Below are positions 11,039 to 22,510 of a DNA stretch of 64,000 nt, one piece after another. The stretch lies in the NCBI GenBank assembly GCA_004802725.1, contig SGPM01000022.1:62001-126000 (forward strand). The letters run 5' to 3'. A program made the position numbers and the translations under genes. The DNA comes from Antrodiella citrinella (Eukaryota; Basidiomycota; Agaricomycetes; Polyporales; Steccherinaceae). Below the pieces are notes generated by a model. The model had not been told where the DNA came from and did no database searches. It saw only the letters and a list, made by a program, of their open reading frames with translations. Within the stretch, counting starts at the first letter, position 1, and every line of letters begins with the position of its first letter.

Positions 11039-12252
11039 ATGCTGAGCGAAAAAGCCAAAGGAAAACAGCGTGCTGTCGAGCCAGCAGCAGCCACGCTGGG
11101 CTCGGGTTCGGACTCGGATCCACTCAGCAAACCACTCGTGGTTCGATTCACCGAAGGCATACCCGACCTGACCGTGTCGATAGAGCAGTCATATACGCTT
11201 CGGGATGTCAAACGACACGTAGGTTCTCTCATGACAAACTAGTTGCAGCCCTTGAGGTCCTCATTTCTGCAGATCAGGGAGTTGCGCCCGAATCTCAAGC
11301 AGCGTCGTCTGCGTCTCATTCATTCCGGACGTTTGCTGGCAGATGATACGCAACTGTATCCTTGGTTGACAACTCAGGAGGAAAAACATCGGCAGAGTAG
11401 TCCCGGTGACGGAGACGATGCATCCAACGCGCCTGCCCCGACCACCTGGCTCCATTGCTCCGTTGGACCTCAGATGTCCGAAGGTGAGGAGGAGTCATTC
11501 AAAATGCAGGTAAGTACAGCGTCATTCATGATCCAACCCTCTTCTTCTCGTCAAGCACGCAGTAGCCGTCGTTGTAGGCTTCAGATTGAATCTGACGCGT
11601 GCAGTTGCGGCATCTGTCACAACATCCTTGTCATATTGCCTGTTCGTTACTCAACAACACCTACTGATCATTTGCCAAACAGACTGCCCAGCTCAAACCA
11701 CTGCGTGGATTTGATAGACTAGCCGCAGCAGGGTTCTCAGAAACGGACATTGCGAATATCCGTTTACAGTTCCACGCGCATTCTGCAGGAGACTACCTCG
11801 ACCAGGAGTTCGCGAACGATGAGGACTGTACGTGATTTACGTTTCTTCGTACAACATCATTATATTGAAGCACTTTGCAGTCGACGAACATGCTCGTACA
11901 CTAGAAGAACAATGGATAGATTCCATGGACAGCGCAGGAAGTGCAACGCTCTCAGCAGACTCCTCTGCTGCATCCTCCACGTTATTGACCGGTGTCATGA
12001 CGGGTTTCTTCTTCCCGCTATACAGCCTTTTCTTCTTTCATTCGACGAAACCTGCGGTCTTTTGGGACGACGGCAGTGAGCATGATGTTATGGGCACAAT
12101 CGTATTCTCGTGAGTATTTTGACCGACCCCTCATCTCCTTGAAACTGAGCTGCAGTTGCATCCACAGTCGCGCGATGCAGATATGGATCGTCGTCGGCGT
12201 CGCTATGAACTTCTTGTTTGGCATATGGACCTATTTTCTTGCGTCCGACTGA
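11039..12252 (+). CDS. DSC3: Dsc3-type subunit of the Golgi/endosomal Dsc E3 ubiquitin ligase (intact copy)
   Basis: Five exons (11039-11218, 11273-11509, 11683-11827, 11881-12109, 12168-12252) encode 291 aa. Residues about 33-140 are the ubiquitin-like domain typical of Dsc3 (PLVVRFTEGIPDLTV, RRLRLIHSGRLLADDT). Next comes the conserved C-terminal domain (RGFDRLAAAGFSETDIANI, HARTLEEQWIDSM) with two membrane spans, GVMTGFFFPLYSLFFFH and IWIVVGVAMNFLFGIWTYF, and a very short tail. In yeasts the Dsc complex ubiquitinates membrane proteins and activates the SREBP homologue. This is the complete copy: a second one at 15299-16373 lacks exon 1. All introns keep frame with GT-AG borders. Confidence 0.9.
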
Positions 12253-12475
12253 TCGCAGTTGCAGTTCACCATCACTGCACGCTACCAATATCCGGATCCT
12301 ATGTATACATACCCCCTTCTCATTCAGCAACATAATGACCATCGTAACTCTCTGGTTTTCGTGTTCTGCAGTGAGCAGCCGCTCTCTTGATCATGAGTGG
12401 ACTGGTCTGGGCGGGAGGTGGCGAGTGGCGTGTCCGAACCTTTACATAATGCGAGCGTACTTTGTGACCGAACTG
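12253..12475. repeat. DSC3 3' flank shared with the second copy
   Basis: The sequence after the DSC3 stop continues to match the flank after the headless copy (about 16374-16580), for example around CCAATATCCGGATCCT and the GGTGGCGTGTCCGAACCT block. The duplicated unit therefore extended past the gene. Confidence 0.7.
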
Positions 12476-13325
12476 CCAAAGAGAGTTTGGCAGCAGAAGA
12501 GGTCGACGGTCGTGCTGAGATGGAGATCATGGAACAGAGTGTTGGAGAGGACAAGACCTTCGCCGCCATGGGTGTCGCCCAAGACCTGATTCATCCCCCG
12601 AGATCCAGGATTCCTTGCCCAAATTCAGGGAATTATCATCCCAATGCTCGTCTTGACGCTGGGAAACAAGCTCACCGGTACGTCGTTCAAATTTGAATGT
12701 CGATTTTGGGGTGCTCAAGGGTATCTGCAGACCTCTACGACAATGTGTATCACTGTATGACCTCGTCGACAGTCTCACCTTCAAGCTGACGATTTCACCC
12801 GCCATGTGGTGCGTCTTCGAGTTGACATACAAAGTCTTCAAGACCGAAGCCGTTGATTTCTTGGATGGGAAGTGTCAGCAACAAGGAGGAGATGTAGATG
12901 AGATTGGGAGAGTAGGACGATACTGTAGTCGGTAATAGACCAGCTCGAAGCTGGGGTACATGGTAGCTACGGGGGTTTTATATAGGAAAAGGATGAGGCG
13001 GTGTATAGAGACGTTATAACGCGGAAGGGAGAGTGTCGGTACGAGAGGAATGGGATGGAGGTAGTGGCGGATAGCTAGGAATGGGTAAGCCAATGGTAAG
13101 CTTCCGTCACTCAAATAGACTTCCGTAACAAGCGGACACCTGGGCGAGAACGACGCGGTCAACGGCTGCAAGTATGCTCTTGAACTTGCGTGAACACATT
13201 GACGAGGTACGGTCTATGCTTGCTTCCTGACAACCTTCATTAAGCTTGTGCCGTATAGCATCTCCAACATATCATCGCGACGTCGCTCAAGCTCATGGAC
13301 ACTGCTCAGACTTTCGCCCGACCTT
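12476..13325 (+). pseudogene. truncated copy of the importin-7/8-type gene (exons 12-16)
   Basis: This stretch matches 19500-20325 inside the intact importin gene at high identity, introns included. The exon-12 peptide VGEDKTFAAMGVA, the exon-14 block around LTFKL and the exon-15 block GENDAVNGCK are all recognisable. It has no start. The exon-13 region is altered, an unrelated stretch of about 240 bases (12870-13100) interrupts the exon 14-15 area, and splice signals and frame are lost. It lies directly behind the intact DSC3 copy, just as the intact importin gene lies behind the headless DSC3 copy. Confidence 0.85.
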
Positions 13326-13717
13326 GGGTACGACCCTATTGCCATCGGGAGGGACCATTGGGTGCGTTGGTACACTTGCTCTAGCGAGCAGGAACAATGT
13401 TGTTGCGGTCGAATCTGATACAAAAGAGAGTTACAATAAGGTGTCTGAAAACTTCTAGAATACATAACGGAAGAAACAGTCTGGAATGGTTATGCTACAA
13501 ACTTCAAAGACAGAGAGGTCATTGTTCATGGCTCAGCCTGATACATAGGAGGGCGGTCTGAGTGGAGTACGGGAGGAGAGAGGACTGCGAACTGGCGAAT
13601 AATGAAGTCCGAATGGTATTGCTACGGAGAGGGAGAAAAATACGTGGAAGTCCTTTGTCGAATGAAAGTTCTGGTCCTGAGAAAAACTTGCCACAGGACA
13701 CAGCAGGACACCAACCC

Positions 13718-14336
13718 CTACGGCAGCCCAAGATAGGTAAAGAATTGATTGCGGTGGGCGGCAGCGTTGCCTGGGATGACCGGAACACCAAGGTGCCCGA
13801 GGGCGATCACTGCTGCAGCGCCTGCGACAAGTCAGCAGTATGAAAAACGCAGAATACATTTACATACCATTCATGACGATAGCATCTTGCTTCGTCTGCG
13901 GAAGAAGGGCCAATATATTTGCCGGGGTTCCCGGCGGATAGACAAGAGGTGTCGTGTTCCCTGCTGCAGTGTTCCTTATTCTCATCGGCTGAAGCGTCAA
14001 CCTGGAATCAATTGTGAGGCACATGGTGTACTTAAGTCAATAGAGGTTACTCACTGGTCGTTGATGCGTATAACGTCTGCACCAATCCCGTTGACAGTGT
14101 TTTGAAGATTGTTGAGCTGCAGCTGGATAGCGTTAAGGGCATTCAATACTTGTTGCTGTTGTTGAATCGGTTGCACGACATTCTGCGCGAGACATAAATA
14201 CAACATAACATGATCAACACTTGTCACTTACATTTGCGACGAGGGGGACTTGCTGCCCGATGACAACGAGGGCAGCGCCCAGTTGATTCCAGTTAGCCTG
14301 TGGCTGTGGTCCAGCAGGAGGAGCGGGTGCAGCCAT
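13718..14336 (-). CDS. Small unknown protein, family 'QPMR/LGVPV', member A
   Basis: Four exons (14336-14232, 14182-14055, 14001-13868, 13821-13718) give 156 aa. The N-terminus is Ala/Pro-rich, then QLGAALVVIGQQVPLVANN, a Gln-rich helix likely to coil (QQQQQVLNALNAIQLQLNN), the motif LTLQPMRIRN, the segment PLVYPPGTPANILALLPQT and a last exon with IALGHLGVPVIPGN. Two relatives lie in this window (21368-22002 and about 24460-24810). I know no function, and the family name here is only a label from its motifs. Every junction uses GT-AG and keeps frame, which argues that the gene is real. It lies just beyond the broken importin copy. Confidence 0.7.
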
Positions 14337-15298
14337 CGTAGCGGTCGTGAATGAAGATGACAAGGGGGGTGGCGCAGAGGCCAGAGTCCGGCTGAGCCCA
14401 CGGAGGTTCCCGGAAGAGTGTCCAGGCTATTGGGAAGTTCGCACTAAGGCGCGTTATCGAGCTTCCCTAGGCAGTGTTCTTTGATTTCTGTACTACAGAA
14501 TGTGTATGTTGTAAATCTGGCGCGCCGCGCTCGTAGGGGGATGAGAAGACCAATTCAATAGGGTANTTCAAAGTTGGCGCAGGTACGCAGAGCGCAGAAC
14601 GCAGACGGCCCCTCAGAGTCAGAGCACTACGGTCAACCCAGATCAGACGGGTCACCCAGTGATCTGTGTTCTGCGCTCTGCGTACCTGCGCCAACTTTGA
14701 AATACCCTAATCTTGCTGAGTAGCGAGTAGCTACGAAGTTGACTAAATACATGAAGAGTAGACATGTGAAAAAGAGGGATCTGACAAACAAAAGGGGTGC
14801 CAAGAGTGGCGGAAAAGACACAAAAGTAAAGCTAAAACGTAGACGAAGGTGAAGGAATACTTAGCATACGCAGGAAAGGTGGACAGGGAGCGGAGTCCCA
14901 AAATTACAACAGTGTACTTGTTCGGGCTGTATATGCGCCGTGCGGTACGTGAGTCATGTATTTACGCTATCTACTAGTACTCAGGATCCTGCATCCGCGT
15001 AGTTCGTGCCCACTGGCACGGATGCCAAGCCAAGGCGTGTCTCAGCATTCAAGTTGTTCGTGATCATGGGCACGTAAATTCAAGTTGTTCCAGTCATGGA
15101 CTCCCATAATTTGACTGGGGCCAAGTCTCCAGACGACAACATTTGATTTGTTTTCCTTCCAAGTTCATGGAACCCGCCCGTTGCCCCACGTTCCGCCTCG
15201 CCGCGTCCTTTTTGGTCACGCCCCCTCCGCGACACGCGCCCGAGTAGGACAACCTCTCGTGTTCCACCATCCATGGCTAAGAAGCAGACATACTGATA
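14337..15298. other. intergenic region with large inverted repeat
   Basis: This gap lies between the small unknown gene and the headless DSC3 copy. The only structure I can support is the inverted repeat at 14561-14707, listed separately. Short open frames around it are not convincing. Confidence 0.5.
14561..14707. repeat. Inverted repeat, about 46-nt arms with 55-nt spacer
   Basis: The left arm 14561-14606 is the near-perfect reverse complement of 14662-14707. The shared core includes GCGCAGGTACGCAGAGCGCA on the left and its complement on the right. A transcript would fold into a long hairpin. The undetermined base at 14566 lies in the left arm, and the right arm suggests it is T. It could be a MITE-like relic or a local inverted duplication. 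I see no target-site duplication. Confidence 0.85.
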
Positions 15299-16373
15299 CA
15301 CTTCGGGATGTCAAATAACATGTAGGTTCTCTCATTACAGACTAGTTGCAGCACTTGAGGTCCTCGTTTCCGTAGATCAGGGAATTGCGCCCAAATCTCA
15401 AACTGCGTCGCCTGCGTCTCATTCATTCCGGACGTCTGCTGACAGATGATACGCAACTGTACCCTTGGTTGACGATTCAGGACGAAAGACATCGGCAAGG
15501 CAGTCCCGGTGACGGAGAGGATGCATCCATCGCGCCTGTCCCAACCACCTGGCTGAGGCTGGTTCCGTTGCTCCGAGTCCGTTGGACCTCAGATGTCCGA
15601 AGGTGAGGAGGAGTCATTCAAAATGCAGGTAGTAAGCACAGCATCTTTCATGACCCAACGCTCGTCTTCTCGTCAAGCACGCAGTAGCCCTCGTTGTAGG
15701 CTTCAGATTGAATCTGACGCGAGCAGCTGCGGCATCTGTCACACCACCCTTGTCATGTTGCTCGTTTGTTCCTCAACAGACCTCCTGATCATTTGTCAAA
15801 CAGACTGCCCAGCTCAAACTTCTTCGTGGATTTGATAGACTAGCCGCAGCAGGGTTCTCAGAAACGGACATTGCGAATATCCGTTTACAGTTCCACGCGC
15901 ATTCTGCAGGAGACTACCTCGACCAGGAGTTCGCGAACGATGAGGACTGTACGTGATTTACGTTTCTTCGTACAACATCATTATATTGAAGCACTTTGCA
16001 GTCGACGAACATGCTCGTACACTGGAAGAACAATGGATAGATTCCATGGACAGCGCAGGAAGTGCAACGCTCTCAGCAGACTCCTCTGCTGCATCCTCCA
16101 CGTTATTGACCGGTGTCATGACGGGTTTCTTCTTCCCACTATACAGCCTTTTCTTCTTTCATTCGACGAAACCTGCGGTCTTTTGGGACGACGGCAGTGA
16201 GCATGATGTTATGGGCACAATCGTATTCTCGTGAGTATTTTGACCGACCCCTCATCTCCTTGAAACTGAGCTGCAGTTGCATCCACAGTCGCGCGATGCA
16301 GATATGGATCGTCGTCGGCGTCGCTATGAACTTCTTGTTTGGCATCTGGACCTATTTCCTCGCGTCCGACTGA
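15299..16373 (+). pseudogene. headless second copy of DSC3
   Basis: Nearly identical to 11208-12252, including introns and both membrane spans in the last two exons. It begins inside the end of exon 1, where the shared CTTCGGGATGTCAAA is followed at once by a TAA. The true exon 1 (180 nt, with the start and the first part of the ubiquitin-like domain) is absent. The downstream exons are remarkably well preserved and end at the same TGA. The copy is therefore recent, or could still be transcribed from a new promoter. A shorter protein starting at an internal ATG is possible but would lack part of the ubiquitin-like domain. Confidence 0.85.
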
Positions 16374-17087
16374 TCGCAGTTGGCGTGCACTTCTTGCACT
16401 TCACCATCACTTCACGCTCCCAATATCCGGATCCTGTGTATACATACCCCCTTCTAATTCAACAACATGATGGCCATCTTGTTGCTCTTGGTTTTGTTCC
16501 GCTCTCTTGTGTGGCCTGTCAGGGGAAGGTGGCGTGTCCGAACCTCGACCCAATTGCGAACGTACCTTGGGTGACAGGACTGCATTGATCTTACGTTCGC
16601 TAGCGACCTCGCGCCCTTCAACATGTTCTTGCTGGGGCTGCTAGTTTGTCGTTTCTGTATGTAAGTTTGCCACTCACCGCAAAGCGCCCAGATTTATTGC
16701 GGTTTTGGCTGGACGCTTTGAGAGAACTCGTGCAATCCTTGTGTACATAATACCCATAGACCTGTTCCCGACAAAAGGCCTGTAGACAGATGACTTTTAC
16801 CTGATCATGAAGTCAAAGTACCTTGCAGCAGCGATGATTCGAATCTGTGATAGCGATAAGCAACCTTGAGGCGAGAGGCGTTTCGCGTGTTTACGCGTCG
16901 AAATTTTTGGTTTCCCTGCATCCATCCCTCTGAATTATTCCTCCTTTGTAACCTCTTCCCAATTCTTTGTATACCCTTCGTTCAAAAGCGTCGTTGCCAC
17001 AGGCGCACTGTATAAAGTACCCACCCTACTCGCGTCTCTGTTCTTCTCTTTCTAACCAATTTCCTCACATAATCGCCCTAGCAGACC
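16374..17087. other. intergenic region upstream of importin gene
   Basis: The first 200 bases repeat the DSC3 3' flank. The remainder (about 16580-17087) is unique in the window and must contain the promoter and leader of the importin gene. It includes a pyrimidine-rich stretch (17035-17065) just before the start codon, common in fungal promoters. Confidence 0.55.
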
Positions 17088-20000
17088 ATGGAGGATCTTC
17101 ACACTTTGTCAAATCTCTTCGCCACAACTTACAACGCAGATCCAAATGTACAAAAGGCCGGTGAGCTGCAGATCCGCAAGGTATTTACAGGGTTCACCTT
17201 GATCTCCAAAGCACGAGTCTGACCGCCATGTCTTCAGGTCGGCAGCCAAGAGGGCATGATCAAGCTCCTGCTTGAGATGATTGCCAACGATAATGTAGAT
17301 CTGTACGTGTTCCAACGCGTTTTTCACGTGTCCTAACGCGCTGAAAAAATCACCAGTGCCACCCGACAAGCAGGTGCCGTCTACCTCAAGAATCGTGTCT
17401 ACAACTCCTATGCTGGTGATAACGAGAATCCTCGTCCTGATCAAGTCCCTATCGCTGCCTCCGACCGCGATGCCCTCAAACAAGGTCTCTTAAGGCTCTT
17501 GGCTGTATCTCCCTCTCGCAGCATCACTCTACAGGTCGCGAACACCCTGAAGAACGTCGTTGCTCATGACTTCCCTGATCGATGGCCAACGCTTTTGACG
17601 GAGGTGAAGAGGATGATGGACATGGAAGTCAGCAGCATTCGCGAAGTGGCAGCAGGGTGTGTGGCAGCGCTTGAGATGGTCAGAGCATTCCGGTGAGTGG
17701 TCATGAAGTTCTAGGATGATCACGATATCTAGTTTCAACATGTCCTCAGTTTCCGCCAGCAATCTGATGTCCTCCCTGGTCTCGTTTCTGAGCTCTTCCC
17801 ATCGCTCGTAAACATCGCCACACGTCTGCTTGCGACTCCCCCGGCCAATGCGTCCCAGGAAATCCCCCACATGCTTCATTTGATCCTGAAGACATACAAG
17901 ACGAGCATCGTCATTCATTTGAGCCCTCACCAACAAAGCCGAGAGTCTCTCATGCCCTGGGGTAGTCTGCTCTTCCAGGTCGTCAACTTGCAAATCCCCG
18001 CAGACGCCGTACCTGACGATGAGGAGGAACGGGAGCGCAGCGAATGGTGGAAGGCGAAGAAGTGGGCCTACGGAATTCTTGGTCGTCTGTTCCACCGTTT
18101 CGGAAACCCCTCCCAGCTCCCAAGTTCCATGCAGAAGGAGTACAAAGCGTTCGCCGACCATTTCGTTGTCGCGTTCGCACCGGAGATCTTCAAGATCTAC
18201 CTCCATCAAATTGAGTTGTTCGTCTCTGGTCAGGCGTGGTTGTCCAAAAAGTGCCAGTACCAGATTATGACATTCATGACTGAGTGGTAAGCACCCAAAA
18301 AATCATGCATTGCTTCATCAACGTTAAAGATATCGTCGACATAGTGTCAAGCCTAAATCCACTTGGGCTCTTCTCAAGCCCCACTATGAGAGCCTAGTGA
18401 GCTCGTATGTGTTCCCCCAGATGTCCTACACACCCGCCAAGCAGGAGCTCTGGGAGTCAGATCCGGTCGACTATGTCCGAACTACTGTCGGTCAGTGTAA
18501 CAATATTTTCACGACACTAATCTGAACTTAACTTTTCACATAGACGAGTACGAAGCTTACGATACTCCCTTGTCCGCGGCCACGACTTTCCTTCTGTCCC
18601 TGGCGAGCAACCGAACCAAGACGACCTTCATGTCCGTCCTCGGCTTTGTCAACACCATCCTCTCATCGTAAGTGACATTATCGGCGTGTTGCGTATCTGG
18701 TTACTGAGATTGTTTATCGCTTACAGAAAACCCGCCGCACCTCAACGTTTCGGTGCTCTCAACATGACCGCCGCGTTAGGCCAGTTCATCATGCGTCACC
18801 CAGATGTGAAGGACAACATGGAGCAATTCCTTGTTTCTCATGTTCTCCCCGAATTCGCTGCACCAGAGCCTTATATGCGCGCTATTGTAAGTTACAATTA
18901 CCCAACCATGCTGAGGAAGTGCTGAGGTTTTTGCAGGCTGCTGAGGTCCTCGGAACTGTTGAAAAGGCCGGCTTGAAGTGGAACAATGAGCGGGTGAGTG
19001 ACGTCTCGTCTTGGTTTTGCGGTGTAGCTTGACATGACGTCTCGTAGAACCTGAGCAACCACTTCTCTTGCGTCACCACCCTCCTGGACGACCCCGAGTT
19101 GCCCGTCCGTGTCCAGGGTGCACTTGCGCTCACTGAAATGGTCACCGTCCACGAGTCAGGTATGTCCTGAAAGCCTTACTATCCGGTGTATACTCTAACG
19201 CCTGCGTGCACAGTCAAGAAGGCTGTTTCTTCCCAAGTCGGAAAGGTTATCCAGAGTGAGTCCACAGATCAAGTACATCTCAAAGTACACGTGCTGATAA
19301 TATTGCACAGCTTTGTTGAAATTGTCCGAAGAGACGGATCTCGATATTCTCAACAGCTGCATGGAGACCATGGTCGAGCAATACCAGACCGAATTGCTCC
19401 CAGTCGCGGCCGAACTAACCGCTCGTTTGGTATGTCTCATCTGTCCTTGACATATGAATGCGGTGTCTCATCTGCATCATGTAGTGCGAGACATACTCTC
19501 GTCTTGCCAAAGAGAGTTTGGCAGCAGAAGAGGTCGACGGTCTTGCTGAGATGGAGATCATGGAACAGAGTGTTGGAGAGGACAAGACCTTCGCCGCCAT
19601 GGGTGTCGCCAAGACAATCGGCACGGTTCGTTCTACCGTTTTTCTTTGGCTGCAAAGCGAATATCGATGCATGCATTAGATTGTGGCTTCGGTCGATTCC
19701 TCCCCCGAGATCCTTGCCCAAATTCAGGAGATCATCATCCCGATGCTCGTCTTGACGCTAGAGAACAAGCTCATCGGTACGCGTCGTATAAATTTGAAAG
19801 TCGATTTTGGATGCTCAAGGGCATTTGTAGACCTCTACGACAATGTGTATGATCTCGTCGATAGCCTCACCTTCAAGCTGAGAACGATTTCACCCGCCAT
19901 GTGGAGCGTTTTCGAGTTGACATACAAAGTCTTCAAGGCCGAAGCCGTTGACTTCTTGGATGGTAAGCTTTCGTCACTCATATAACACAAAACTCACTTA

Positions 20001-21199
20001 CGGGTATGACAGAGATGCTTCCTTCCCTGGACAACTTCGTCTCCTACGGTACCGACATGTTCAAAGCCCGTCCAGACTACAGACAGATGGTCCTTGACAT
20101 CTACACCACTTCTGTAACCAGCGAACATCTGGGCGAGAACGACGCGGTCAACGGCTGCAAATTGGCTGAATCTATGCTCTTGAACTTGCGTGGACACATT
20201 GACGAGGTACGGTCTATGCTTGCTTTTTGACAACCTTTATTAAGCGTGTGTCGTATAGCATCTCCAACACATCATCGCGACCTCGTTCAAGCTCGTGGAC
20301 ACTGCTGAGACTTTCGCCCTACGCCTCGCCAACCTCGAAGTGCTCATCAACACCGTCCTATACAACCCCGCCGCGGCTCTCCATCTCATGGAAACGTTCC
20401 GCTCCGGTGCCTCTCGCATCTTCTTCGACAAGTGGTTCGAGGCTATCGACACCAACGACCGTCTGCCTCGCGTGCACGACAAGAAGCTGACCATCATGGC
20501 GTTGTGCGCGTTGCTCGAGATGGACCCTACGGCTGTTCCGGTCCCCGTCCAGGAGATTTGGTCTGGTATTGTTGCGGGTGCGCTCAAAGTGTTCAAGGAC
20601 CTGCCTCGGGCTATTGAAGGTGATTCATCTCGATCTGTAATTTGTGGCAGATGCTTATTCACATCGGATAGCACGTACTGCTTTGGAGAAGGCTTACCAG
20701 GATGATGACGAGGATGACGAGGATGATGACGAAGTCAGGCTATTGAACCTGAACGAAGAGGATGGTGAGTATTTTAATTGTTATGCTTTTATGAGGGCTT
20801 GACACATGTTTCTCTAGATGATGTTTGGGACGAAGACTCGGCTTACATTGAAATGCTTGCCAATGAGGGCGCTCGTCTCCGCGAGAAATCCGAGAAACAA
20901 GTTATCGGCGATGACATCTCCGAGTCCTCTGACGAATCCGACCTCACCGAAGAGCTAGGGTACATCAGCCCCCTCGACGGTGTCGACGCTTACGTCTCTT
21001 TCAAACAAGCTCTGACGGGTACGTTGGCAGTTTTGTCGGTTGTCTTGCAGCGCACTGATAAAACACCACACATCTAGCATTCCAAATGAAGAATGGACCG
21101 AGCTACCAGGTGTCTACTACGTCTCTCAACCCGGACCAACAAACGCTGTTGATGGAAGTTATGCGAATTGCGGAAACGAATTCAGGAAGTCAAGCTTGA
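17088..21199 (+). CDS. Importin-7/8-type karyopherin (Sxm1/Nmd5 family)
   Basis: Nineteen exons assemble without frame conflict to 1043 aa, the usual length of importin-7/8: 17088-17180, 17238-17302, 17357-17692, 17750-18286, 18345-18490, 18544-18667, 18727-18886, 18937-18993, 19048-19159, 19214-19255, 19311-19429, 19485-19625, 19680-19776, 19831-19962, 20013-20206, 20259-20619, 20672-20764, 20818-21018 and 21078-21199. The importin-beta N-terminal domain is visible at about residues 20-105 (VQKAGELQIRK, AGAVYLKNRVYNSY). Family blocks include LVSSYVFPQMSYTPAKQELW and SVLGFVNTILSS. A very acidic loop (QDDDEDDEDDDE) lies near 915. These receptors carry cargo such as ribosomal proteins and transcription factors into the nucleus using Ran-GTP. 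Sxm1 versus Nmd5 cannot be decided by eye. A broken copy of exons 12-16 lies at 12476-13325. Confidence 0.92.
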
Positions 21200-21367
21200 G
21201 CTGCTCTATGTGTCTTGTCTTGTTAGTCGTGTCCTCACCTTAGTCGTTGTATCGTCCCCTTTGTAGGCTCATACTTGTATTGCCTTCCTTCCTTGTGTCT
21301 CCCTAATGCAGTCATACTTTCTCGGAGCATCTCAGCTAGTGCCACGCAACGGTGTCATTGTGACGCT

Positions 21368-22002
21368 ATGGACCGGGACGTATGCTGCAACTGGGGCCAT
21401 GTGCGGGCGTCTAGCCTCACGTAAGCGCTGTGGCGTGCCAGTATGTTCGTTGACTCTTTGACTACGATCTGTCGTTACATGTCTGACTTAGGCGTCGCTC
21501 GCAGCATCTCGGACAACAAGAGCAACTTGAAAAGCTGCGCATTACGGTAAATACGCTGGTCGACGCGCAATCGCAACTCCAAGCCACCGTCAACAACATC
21601 GCCCCTGACGTTAGGCTTGAGCGCGTTAAGGCAGAGTGAGTTCAAAGCTTCGCCCTGAAGTCCACGTTCATAACGTGTTTCGTATGCTTCAGGCTTACAT
21701 TGCAACCAATGCGCCCGAAGAACGCCGCCGCTACAGCTAGTACGACGCCTCTCATTTACCCACTGGGCACCCCGGCAGATGTGTTAGCCAAGCTGCCTCA
21801 GACTTATATAGACGCTTTCCGTATGATGAGTACGTGATTCTTTTCCACATTTTCCTGTATACTTTTGACATCGTCACCCGCAGATGATGAGGCATTCGAC
21901 GCCCTTGGTGCCCTGGGTGTCCCCGTGGTAATGAATGCTGATGCTAAGCCTCTCGCCAGTTCCGTGACTACATCGGAGTTTAAACGTAGCCTGGGTGGAT
22001 AG
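21368..22002 (+). CDS. Small unknown protein, family 'QPMR/LGVPV', member B
   Basis: Four exons (21368-21420, 21492-21635, 21693-21829, 21884-22002) give 150 aa. The first exon is unlike that of member A and is the weakest part. Exon 2 is a Gln/Leu-rich helix (QQEQLEKLRITVNTLVDAQ, LQATVNNIAPDV). Exon 3 carries LTLQPMRPKN and PLIYPLGTPADVLAKLPQT. Exon 4 carries ALGALGVPVVMN. Intron positions in the shared part match member A in place and phase, which supports common descent. It sits directly downstream of the intact importin gene, as member A sits beyond the broken one, but on the opposite strand. Function unknown. Confidence 0.65.
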
Positions 22003-22363
22003 AGTAGACACGCAGCGGCGTTCCGAACCAGCAGCCATATTTCTCTCCGCTTTCGAAGTCACCTGATGTTTCTTTACAATAGCCACTTCTTCAATCACCC
22101 ATCATCCCGCAGGCCTTGACACGATCTTCCCCCTCATTCCCTGTCTGTTCGTCATTTTTCTCTGTAAGAATACCTGTAATACCAAAGATGGTATGTTCCT
22201 TTTGTATTTATCGCGCGCACTCCATCCTCTTGTCTCCCTTTGTTACGAATCACAATTCTGCCAGTGCGTCACACAGACTCATCAATTTCATCCAGGTTCG
22301 CCCATGTTCGAATGTGATAGAATGCACGGCTGTTGATAGTAGACGGCGGCCACTCGTGGTACT
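22003..22363. other. intergenic region, no gene seen
   Basis: No coding feature I can support. It leads into the SDR-like remnant, so decayed upstream exons of that gene may lie here unrecognised. Confidence 0.4.
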
Positions 22364-22510
22364 TACTGGTACGGGGAGAAGTACAAGGGCGCGTTCTTCA
22401 ACAAGCCTGCGGATGATCCGGATTTGGCGAGGGAGTTGTGGGAGACGACGAAGAGGTTGATTAAGAGCCTGAGGGTTGACTATGGAGTGTTGGAACTTCC
22501 GACGCACTGA
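22364..22510 (+). pseudogene. C-terminal remnant resembling a short-chain dehydrogenase
   Basis: A 49-codon open stretch (YWYGEKYKGAFFNKPADD, then LARELWETTKRLIK) ends in TGA. The pattern of Asp-Pro, LA..LWE and an amphipathic helix resembles the C-terminus of retinol-dehydrogenase-like SDR proteins. No Rossmann fold, start codon or further exons precede it. It also overlaps the 3' end of the decayed kinase on the other strand. Assignment to the SDR family is tentative. Confidence 0.35.

Noticed and set aside
11208..16580. The two DSC3 blocks as ends (LTRs) of a retroelement
   Set aside because: The repeated block is a host gene with introns, and nothing between the copies resembles gag, pol or integrase.
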